DNA of 64,000 bases, taken from Zerene cesonia (taxonomy: Eukaryota; Arthropoda; Insecta; Lepidoptera; Pieridae). Positions within the stretch are counted from its first letter, which is position 1; every line of letters begins with the position of its first letter. The notes under the pieces are model-generated. The model was not told the origin of the DNA. It saw only the letters and a list, made by a program, of their open reading frames with translations, and did no database searches. The DNA is taken from contig NC_052117.1 in assembly GCF_012273895.1 (NCBI RefSeq), positions 8,316,406 to 8,380,405 on the forward strand. The letters run 5' to 3'. The position numbers and the translations under genes were made by a program. This document shows, piece by piece, positions 60,101 to 64,000 of this stretch.

Positions 60101-61154
60101 ATAAAAACTACATTCGCTAAAATTTCTTGCTAAAATACCAGCTGGTGATCCTCTTTTTAATGTTGATTATTATTAGTTTCAGTATAATTTATCAGATTGT
60201 TTATTTATCATCGCGTTTCCTAAGCAGAATTTTCTTATTTATATCTGTCCATAAGTTAGTCTATGAGTCTATGACACAGACAATTGTTTATAAACACGAT
60301 TTAATATTCAGTAAATGAATAGACAAGATTCAAACTCATCAAAAATGACTTTTTATTAAGAATTAATTTTTGACGCATTATTTATAAGCACATGAGCATT
60401 TGTAACAATGTTTTGTTTTATTGTTTATGAAACAATTGGGCAGACATAATTTGACATAATGACATTTATAAACATTTAAGAACTGGCATAAAAACTAGCA
60501 AATCGACACTAAAGACTAATCTACAAAGATCTTTAAAGATTATTAACTAGAATTTAACTTCAATTAGATATATACGAGTGCGTTTTGCTTTCAGTAGCAA
60601 TTCCTGTATTTTTCCCCACTCTTTGAGAAATAACATCGTAGTATTTGAAGACCAATATTTCTTCGTTGTAAATCGAAATAAACACTTGACTTATATACAA
60701 ATCAATTTTATCGTAATTTTTTTGTCGGTTGTCTTATCTAACTGTATTCAATACTTTTAAAAACATTTGCTACAATGTTTCCAAAATATATTTTCTGTGT
60801 TAATTTCCTAAAACTAACAGTTTGAATATCTCAATGATCATGAGAAATATCATTTCGAAGTCAATATTGCTGAACAAACAAAATTGTTTGTACGATTATT
60901 CATATTTGATGTGAGAGCGTTCTTAAACAAACGACTAATTAACGAACAAACATTGTCATTACTTACTTAATGAACATGCAAATTCCAGTCTTCTCCATCG
61001 CTCTCGAGATTCCCTTCCATGAAGCTACCATTGAGTACTTTTGCTTCGCCGTCAACGGTAGCCGTGGATCCGTTTTCGGAGGAGGTCCATCAGCCAGGGC
61101 CTCATTCCCCGCTCGCCGTTCAGATGCCGCCAACTTTCCCAACTGACAACCCAT
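28814..61154 (-). CDS. Globin X-like protein, gene 2 (3 coding exons, 188 aa)
   Basis: Spliced CDS is complement(join(28814..28960, 30777..31008, 60967..61154)): 567 bases, 188 codons plus stop. Like gene 1 it is a full globin with a Met-Gly-Cys start. Key residues: Trp46 (A helix), Phe61 (B10), Phe75 (CD1), His96 (E7) and His128 (F8). An in-frame TGA lies six codons before the ATG, and the start context is AAACATGG. Introns fall at the same B12.2 and G7.0 positions as in gene 1, but intron 1 is about 30 kb. Core identity to gene 1 is about 106 of 157 residues by hand count. Haem binding is strongly supported and membrane attachment by N-acylation is likely. Its function beyond being a globin cannot be read from sequence. 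Intact frames and consensus splice sites argue that it is functional. Confidence 0.95.
28961..30776 (-). other. Globin gene 2 intron 2 (G7.0, phase 0)
   Basis: 1,816 bases between a GTGAGT donor and a TTGTTACAG acceptor, close in length to the matching intron of gene 1. A reverse Helitron-like element sits at 30568-30748, next to the exon 2 donor. Nothing else is recognised. Confidence 0.9.
30568..30748 (-). mobile_element. Helitron-like element, subfamily 1, reverse
   Basis: Plus strand begins AGCTGACCCGTCAACCGCTC and has TGCCTTACTCTTATCATTTA, CGGTCCAGCCGTTGCGGAG and TTGACACGGGAATTTTATA. It is the inverse of the copy at 29-200. Its right edge lies about 30 bases from the gene 2 exon 2 donor. 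Confidence 0.55.
30777..31008 (-). CDS. Globin gene 2, coding exon 2 (helices C-G, haem pocket)
   Basis: 232 bases encoding residues 64-140 after the split codon 63. Contains Phe75 (CD1), His96 (in MELAEHA) and His128 (in VGASHRK). The acceptor is CTTTTTCAG and the donor GTGAGT starts at 30776. Frame, length and splice phases all match gene 1 exon 2. The last residue before the splice is Trp, where gene 1 has Met. Confidence 0.96.
32729..32880 (+). mobile_element. Half-copy of the foldback element
   Basis: TCTCCCCGTGACCACGCTCG, GTAAAGTGTTCGAAACGTCG and AAATCCGTTAAAAAGTTTTT match the right arm of the 3546-3902 element. The following CGCGTAAAATCAAACACAA matches the inverse of the sequence outside its left arm. 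Only one arm is present. Confidence 0.7.
32972..33155 (-). mobile_element. Helitron-like element, reverse
   Basis: Plus strand starts AACTAGATTTTCGCCCGCGG with GCATTGCCCGCGTAGCC, then CCCGTGGGATTTACCGG and CAATCAAATCGGTTAATCC. Confidence 0.5.
33420..33480 (-). mobile_element. Family C SINE fragment (body and start of head)
   Basis: Plus strand has AATGAGAAATTTTGAAAGAA and TTTGATCACGAGGCAGGATA, which stops inside the box B region. The tRNA head is missing. Confidence 0.6.
33565..33752 (+). repeat. Repeat family I, copy 2
   Basis: ATCCGCTTTCAAGTTGTCAG, GAGAGGTACCAGCTTTCCAA and GCCTTGAAGTCGTTTAAAAA align to the copies at 25857 and 44413. Confidence 0.55.
34285..34435 (-). repeat. Repeat family A, reverse, partial
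   Basis: Plus strand has AGTGGCAAAATGCCACCATG, TTTCGTACAGTCAGTGGGGG and TGCCGTCTATCACATAAAAA, i.e. the family A centre and start in reverse. AGTGGCAAAATGCCAC is itself a near hairpin. Confidence 0.6.
35744..35810 (-). mobile_element. Family D SINE 3'-tail fragment, reverse
   Basis: TCATCATCATCATCAGCCCA and TATATGTTCCCATAGCAGGG are the inverse of the family D 3' end (CAGTGGGAACATATATGGGC and the ATG-repeat tail). Confidence 0.6.
37545..37745 (+). mobile_element. tRNA-derived SINE (family B), near complete
   Basis: A tRNA-like head (TTTAGCGCGTGAGCGTAGAA, TTGATTCCCGGTGGAGAC) is followed by an A-rich linker, GATCACCTACTTGTCCATTA, GATCAGTGAACCAGATGTAT and GGGACCTCACTTTTTTTA. It is the inverse of the copy at 1066-1260. 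No intact tRNA fold survives. Confidence 0.75.
38083..38132. repeat. Perfect 20-base inverted repeat
   Basis: The arms 38083-38102 and 38113-38132 are exact inverses containing AATCTACGTAAATATT, with a 10-base loop. A further ATCTACGTAAT copy lies just to the left, so the region also has short direct repeats. Confidence 0.8.
38247..38505 (-). repeat. Repeat family A, near full-length, reverse
   Basis: Plus strand: GAGAGTCGAGCACGCTTCG, ACGAATTGGCCCAGCTCGCA, GACTGGCGTGAAATAG, the pyrimidine-rich middle, CAGAGGCACTACCTCTGTGA and TAGCTGGTGGTTTGCCTGG. Covers nearly the whole family in reverse. Confidence 0.7.
39325..39344. repeat. Perfect 20-base palindrome
   Basis: AAAGTTTATATATAAACTTT reads the same on both strands, and ATAAACTTT recurs directly after it. 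An AT-rich cruciform-prone site of no known role. Confidence 0.6.
41487..41663 (+). mobile_element. Helitron-like element, subfamily 2
   Basis: Starts ACTACATAGTGTAATAAAAC and ends GTATTTAACGCGTGAAACGC then GACAAAAGCTAGT. Just left, at 41398-41450, is a decayed foldback end (CACGCTCGTTAAAAAGTGTT). Confidence 0.55.
43779..43940 (+). mobile_element. tRNA-derived SINE (family C), most complete copy
   Basis: The head runs ATCACGGTTGGCCGAGAGGC, GGTTCGAATCC and TCGTGAT. ATCACGG and TCGTGAT can still pair as a 7-base acceptor stem, and box A and box B are clear. The anticodon arm is not canonical and there is no long variable arm as expected for Leu or Ser. The body (CTTTTCTATTCTTTCAAAAT, GTATTTCAATGCTATAAAAC) follows. 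Shared body sequence in other copies identifies a SINE. Confidence 0.78.
44413..44600 (+). repeat. Repeat family I, copy 3
   Basis: ACCGCTTTTAAATTGTGAG, ATAAGAATCGGTACAG, GCCGAATTGATAACCTCCTC and TTTAAGTTGGTTGAATG. Best-preserved of the three copies. Confidence 0.6.
44745..44782. repeat. Short hairpin, 17-base arms
   Basis: ATAAAATACTTATAAAT and ATTTATAAGCATTTTAT are inverse with one mismatch and a 4-base loop. Confidence 0.7.
45576..45607. repeat. Perfect 12-base hairpin
   Basis: CATTGCGCTGTA and TACAGCGCAATG enclose an 8-base loop, TCCCGTCA. No T-run follows and no function is suggested. Confidence 0.7.
47430..47535 (-). mobile_element. Family C SINE, body and partial head, reverse
   Basis: Plus strand: TATAGCATTTAAATGCTTTA, AATGAGAAATTTTCAAAGAA, GATCACGAGACGGGATTCAA and ACCCGCGTCTTTTTGCCA. 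Box A is lost. The minus-strand frame at 47311-47529 reads through it and is rejected as a gene. Confidence 0.65.
48652..48832 (+). mobile_element. Probable LINE 3' tail or associated repeat
   Basis: ACCTGGACGACCGAGCTTTG and CTCGGTATTTTATTTATTTT lead into a T-rich stretch and end with AATAAATAAATCATTTCATT and further TTTCATT repeats. A polyadenylation-like signal plus a short tandem tail suggests a retroelement 3' end. The class is not certain. Confidence 0.45.
49117..49136. repeat. (TA)n microsatellite
   Basis: About ten TA units, flanked by ordinary AT-rich DNA. Confidence 0.85.
50125..50154. repeat. (AT)n microsatellite at the edge of the 1.2 kb duplication
   Basis: About fifteen AT units preceded by a short GAGAGA run. 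It ends seven bases before the left edge of the first duplicated unit. Confidence 0.85.
50319..50593 (-). mobile_element. RTE-like LINE 3' end, copy 1 (in duplicated unit 1)
   Basis: On the minus strand it encodes the C-terminal end of a retrotransposon polyprotein, with RGRPRVRWRDEL and a QQWDSHG stop end, resembling RTE-type tails of the form GRP..RW.D followed by QQW. A short A-run tail follows. It is flanked by 14-base target duplications GAGCGTCTAGATTT (50305-50318 and 50594-50607). It is 5' truncated and has no catalytic domain. Confidence 0.75.
51537..51816 (-). mobile_element. RTE-like LINE 3' end, copy 2 (in duplicated unit 2)
   Basis: The same insertion as at 50319, carried along by the duplication. 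It has the same flanking GAGCGTCTAGATTT repeats (51523-51536 and 51817-51830). A five-base gain in the region of TTCTACTACCACG breaks the frame that is open in copy 1. Confidence 0.75.
52579..52778 (+). mobile_element. Helitron-like element, consensus-like copy
   Basis: Starts CCTACTAATATTATAAATGC, has ACTACTGAACCGATTGCATT and ATCCCGATATTCCTACGGGA, and ends GAAACCGCGAGGCGCAGCTA then GT. Among the copies here it is closest to the form I remember from lepidopteran genomes. Its first 53 bases are part of the 1.2 kb duplication. Confidence 0.6.
53691..53812. repeat. 122-base direct repeat, left copy (flanks a SINE)
   Basis: ATATTAAATTCAAAAGTAGC to CAAATCTAGCTTTCGTAC. It recurs at 54129-54249 with a handful of differences. 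The SINE lies between the two. Confidence 0.85.
53825..54126 (+). mobile_element. tRNA-derived SINE (family D), full length
   Basis: Perfect box A TGGCTCAGTGG at 53832-53842, and a box B-like GGTTCGAGACAGG. The body includes TCAATTTATCTGCGCATGTA, AACATCGTGAGGAAACCGGC and CCGCACTTGGCCAGCGTGGT, with a 3' end ATATGGGCTGATGATGA. It resembles the Metulj-type SINEs described from butterflies, by memory. The frame at 54023-54205 is inside it. Confidence 0.85.
54129..54249. repeat. 121-base direct repeat, right copy
   Basis: Matches 53691-53812. Small differences include AAACGTAGC for AAAAGTAGC and GCGCTTCT for GCACTTCT. Confidence 0.85.
54271..54434 (+). mobile_element. Helitron-like element
   Basis: Starts TCTAATCTAATAATATAAAG and ends GGGGCAAACCGCTAGT. 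Contains TTGAACGCGCTGATCTCA and TAGGCTGTATATATTCCAC. Related to subfamily 3. Confidence 0.5.
54651..54920 (-). mobile_element. 5S-like lepidopteran repeat (family G), copy 3, reverse
   Basis: Plus strand has GTCAAGCCAGACTCGCGACA, GGGTTCCGTACAAATAAGCT and CAGACGGACGAG. The inverse of 54719-54760 reads ATTAAGGAGGTTGGTACGG and ATTGGATGGGTGAA, the 5S-like internal block. Confidence 0.68.
55594..55792 (-). mobile_element. Helitron-like element, reverse
   Basis: Plus strand AAACTAGTTTTCCGCCTACG, ACTTCGCCCGCATAGTC, TTCCGTGAGATTTCTGAC and TATAATATTAGTAG. The end of the 131-codon frame at 55304-55699 falls inside it. Confidence 0.55.
56290..56452 (-). mobile_element. Helitron-like element, subfamily 3, reverse
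   Basis: Plus strand CTGTCCGCCCCGGTTTCGTC, GACCAGAAGTTCCTGAGATT, AGCCCGTACCAACAAATAAA and TTATCAGTATAATAA; inverse-oriented partner of 15727-15887. Confidence 0.55.
56864..57174 (+). mobile_element. tRNA-derived SINE (family D), full length with (GAT)n tail
   Basis: Box A TGGCTCAGTGG at 56872-56882 and box B-like GGTTCGAGACCGG. The body is the same as in the copy at 53825. The 3' end runs into about ten GAT units (57138-57172), the ATG-repeat tail of this family. The minus-strand poly-Ile frame at 57030-57221 comes from this tail. Confidence 0.88.
60967..61154 (-). CDS. Globin gene 2, coding exon 1 (N-terminus, helices A-B)
   Basis: Encodes residues 1-62 and two bases of codon 63. The N-terminus reads MGCQLGKLAA (Gly2 and Cys3 acylation candidates), followed by a charged linker with three prolines at 24-26. 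From Asp29 it aligns without gaps to gene 1. Trp46 and Phe61 are the conserved A- and B-helix residues. The donor is a consensus GTAAGT beginning at 60966, again splitting a Lys codon as AA|A. Confidence 0.93.
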
Positions 61155-61466
61155 GTTTACTGTTTCACTTCACTACACTATCATTCTTTTCTTCCTCACT
61201 AAATGTTTCATAGCACTCCCATGATTTATACCACTTGAACAAGGCTTAACATTTTATCAACTTCTTTCATGACCTCGCTAATCACTTCACTATCTTTTTA
61301 AAATTCTTTATGAACACGCAATCCAGTGATTTTAACACTAGATTTATTTTCACGATCACGAACTAAACATCTGTTATCACCAACTGAAACTTCGTTCGCG
61401 TCTACAAGGATCCAATGTAGTATCGCGTCGCATCCTTATCTAATCTTATCTCGTCCATGCTACCTG
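61155..61466 (-). promoter_or_regulatory. Candidate 5' UTR exon of globin gene 2 with splice acceptor and upstream ORF
   Basis: On the minus strand a strong pyrimidine tract and AG (TTTTCTCTTTTCAG) ends at 61464, so a 5' UTR exon could begin at 61463 and continue into the coding exon. Such an exon would contain a short upstream frame beginning ATGGACGAG, 18 codons long and ending in TAG well before the globin ATG. The acceptor match is good, but no donor or transcript evidence is available, so this remains a proposal. Confidence 0.35.
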
Positions 61467-63588
61467 AAAAGAGAAAATTGTATTGTAATAAGATTTGAGA
61501 GGGACTGGAAATTGGATCAGTCGCGTCGCGTAGTAACATCAGAATGTATAGTGAGGTGTACAAATTTCTATACCCTGAATTAGGGATAGTGGATTTGATA
61601 ATAAAATTATTATGTGAATGCTATTTGATTGATTGCTTTAAACAAAATTTGACCGTAATGCATTTGTCCCTTGGTACATTTTACTATAAATTAATCTACA
61701 TTCGATCTATTGTCCAGAGACAACAAGAGGTATAAGTAAATGTTTAACCCTTCTCGAGTTAATTGAAATAGGTTGGAAACTTGCCAAGATTGCTGGCCAG
61801 CCAATATTAAAAGCTTTACTTAAATCTTTTGAAACTATCTCCGCAGAATTTGTAGATTTCTTAACTTTTGCTCGAATTTTTATAACCTTTTATTTAACTC
61901 TATAAAGTTTAACGGTTTGAAACAATAGTAACGAATAATTTTATGAAATATTTGAGGTTTAAAATGTTTCCTACAATCCATCATAATATATCCACTAATA
62001 TTTATTGATTGATTGACATGACTTGAATGCGTTTTTAAAGACATATTTAAATTCTTTACGGCCATTTTCTTGTTTACATTCATACCGCATTCACATTTTA
62101 CGTTTAAAAACACGTCAATTTGCATTAAGTGAACCAAAGTCCTGGACAGTAATAAAATTACTCCAGAAATTACGCTAAAAATCTCGTCCCTGGGGCCGTA
62201 AACATGAATAACTTCCTAATGTCCGGAAACTTTAGAGTTTCGAAATGTAATTACGTGCGGATGACAGCATCTAGGTGATGAGTGTGGTTGTGTGAGAATT
62301 AATTACAATTCTCGTATTTAGACTCGTAGAAATCTTCTTTTATATTTCTCATAAATTACGTACACTTAGAAATTAATTTGGCTCTGATTTATTGTGTGTG
62401 CCATAATGGTTTTTGTTTTATAAACATCGTTGGTTCTTTTGAAAACAACAATTAGTTTCGCTGAAAGGTTTTCGTTTACACAATTTATTAATTACGTTAA
62501 TTGTGAGGGTACACGTGGGTTCGCTAGATAATTGGCTTTTAAGTATAATTTAAATATAATTAATGAATATATTGTCATAACCATAACAAGCATAAACTTT
62601 TTTAATAGAAACCGATTAACAAATAAATTAAATTTTATTTATTATAACATTATTACTTTAACAATGTAATAATTTTATAGATCCTTACTAATATTGTAAA
62701 TGCGGAAGTAACTCACACTGCCTTTTCTAAGGGCTAAACCACTGAAACGAATTGGATGAAATTTGGTACAGAGACAATTTAGATAGCAATCAATTAAACA
62801 CTGACCAAGCTGGCTCCTAGTTAGTACTGAAGCAATCTGCGGACCTTAACAATTAAACTACCATAGAATTACACAGGACACACGGTTGATTCTCTAACGA
62901 ATGAGCATCAAATGAAATGTGTGCAAAGTTGTTCATGTGAAAATGTTTTATCTTGCCTCGCCATAGTCGTACTCACGAGTTTCGGAGCAATTTCGGCTAA
63001 CGATACCATTTAAAACACTGCAAATGTCGGGCAATTCATTGCAAAACTTTTTACCTTCGTACTTGGGAGAGGTTTCATGGGGATTATTCGTTGTTTTCGT
63101 GTTCTGGCCTACAATTTGGTGACCATTTGAATACTCTTCTGATGAAAATTTAATAACTTAAATATTCTGTGTTTATGTGTTGAGGGTCGATAGAAAGATG
63201 TTTTTACAATATAATTAAAATGGAGTGATTAATTAATTTTTGTACTTAAATAACGATTGACTTCACACTGTTATCTTTATTAAAACTGTTTTCGGTAACT
63301 TTTTTGATGATAAACTTAACAATCGAAGTAACGTTTTTAATTGAAAATATTAGGTACCTTATAAGACCACATATAAGAAAAACAAATGACGACAACAACA
63401 TGAGTTTTTGTAAATGATACACTAAAATTTTGGTAAAATAACAATGTTATAATGAAAAGATCACTGTACTAGAATTCAAAACATCGCCAACGTTGGGTAT
63501 TAATTAATGAAACCGGATCTGAAATTCACGGATACTGGCTATCATACAAACTCTGTATATATGTAAGTAAATATTTATCCAGTATAAA

Positions 63589-63803
63589 TATGGCCATGTC
63601 TGCAGAATGTCCGAAGAGTTGTGGGCGAAGATCACCACTATGTGGATCCCCGACAAGACTAAAAGACTACGTGGTAGGCCCAGAGTTAGATGTCGGGACA
63701 AGCTAGACACATATTGTAAAGATTGGCTCAAAATTTCTCTCAATAGGGAGATGTGGACTGAGGGAGGAGAGGCCTTTGTCCAGCAATGGGACAGTCATGG
63801 CTG
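63589..63803 (+). mobile_element. RTE-like LINE 3' end, copy 3
   Basis: Encodes MSEELWAKITTMWIP, RLRGRPRVRCRDKL and QQWDSHG with a stop. It is the same C-terminal tail as at 50319 but 5' truncated differently and at an unlinked site about 2.4 kb upstream of globin gene 2. The conserved Trp after RVR is Cys here. No catalytic domain. Confidence 0.72.
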
Positions 63804-64000
63804 ATTACATAAAAATATATATCATAATTACACGTGTTTTTTACATATAAATACTATGGGTGGGAAAACCTAAAATATAAGAATGAAAATTATTCTCCGT
63901 TTTGGAAACTATATTACAAGTATACGTAAAAAATTGACGTTTTTCCGGTGGTACAAGCTTATGCGGTATAGAAAAGTTTTTTAATCATTGGGCTATTATA

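Larger units (their letters stand above)
31009..60966 (-). other. Globin gene 2 intron 1 (B12.2, phase 2), 30 kb
   Basis: 29,958 bases with a GTAAGT donor and a CTTTTTCAG acceptor. It holds most of the repeats listed between these coordinates: the 1.2 kb tandem duplication, SINEs, a foldback half, a 5S-like element and Helitron-like pieces. Partial Helitron-like ends also lie at about 45474-45533 and 52961-53030. Quiet AT-rich stretches with nothing recognised: 31100-32720, 34440-35740, 35990-37540, 38510-41390, 41670-43775, 45610-47430, 47540-48650 and 57180-60960. I see no gene nested in the intron. Confidence 0.88.
61155..64000. other. 5' flank of globin gene 2
   Basis: The first 310 bases may be 5' UTR (see the candidate acceptor at 61463). 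Beyond that lie a partial Helitron-like end (about 62682-62795) and a LINE 3' fragment (63589-63803). No TATA box or initiator could be fixed with confidence. No other coding sequence is recognised. Confidence 0.5.

Noticed and set aside
1..64000. CRISPR arrays, bacterial operons, rRNA genes, or an intact autonomous transposon.
   Set aside because: No regularly spaced repeats, no ribosome binding sites with tight gene packing, and no transposase or reverse transcriptase core domain were seen; the 5S-like blocks are only partial.

Overview
The window looks like nuclear DNA of a moth or butterfly (Lepidoptera). It is AT-rich, has GT-AG introns and is crowded with short interspersed repeats of kinds I associate with Lepidoptera: tRNA-derived SINEs with a perfect TGGCTCAGTGG box A and an ATG-repeat tail, a 5S-like element, Helitron-like pieces and hAT MITEs. 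The repeat family assignments come from memory of such genomes. No species can be named from the sequence.

The only protein-coding genes I can support are two paralogous globins, head to tail on the minus strand. Each has three coding exons. Gene 1 (exons at 23302-23480, 10539-10770 and 8331-8489) encodes 189 residues. Gene 2 (exons at 60967-61154, 30777-31008 and 28814-28960) encodes 188 residues. Both keep the haem-pocket residues: Phe CD1, distal His E7 and proximal His F8, with E7 and F8 32 residues apart. Both have introns at the ancestral globin positions B12.2 and G7.0. Both begin Met-Gly-Cys, the signal for N-myristoylation and neighbouring palmitoylation seen in membrane-bound globin X-type proteins. 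They are therefore best read as a tandem pair of globin X-like, probably membrane-attached globins, about two thirds identical in the core.

Layout, left to right: 1-8330, repeat-rich 3' flank of gene 1; 8331-23480, gene 1 with a 2.0 kb and a 12.5 kb intron; 23481-28813, intergenic, with a small tandem duplication beside the gene 1 start and a quieter stretch that may hold the gene 2 3' UTR; 28814-61154, gene 2 with a 1.8 kb and a 30 kb intron; 61155-64000, 5' flank of gene 2. The 30 kb intron holds a 1.2 kb tandem duplication, two full SINEs, foldback and 5S-like elements and many Helitron-like pieces, but no second gene I can recognise.

The remaining content is repeats: at least twelve copies of one unclassified family of about 330 bp, three tRNA-derived SINE families, 5S-like elements, two hAT MITEs with exact 8 bp target duplications, a foldback element with 71 bp arms, 3' ends of two LINE types, microsatellites and several perfect hairpins. 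Nearly all other open frames are short, AT-driven or inside repeats, and I do not call them genes.
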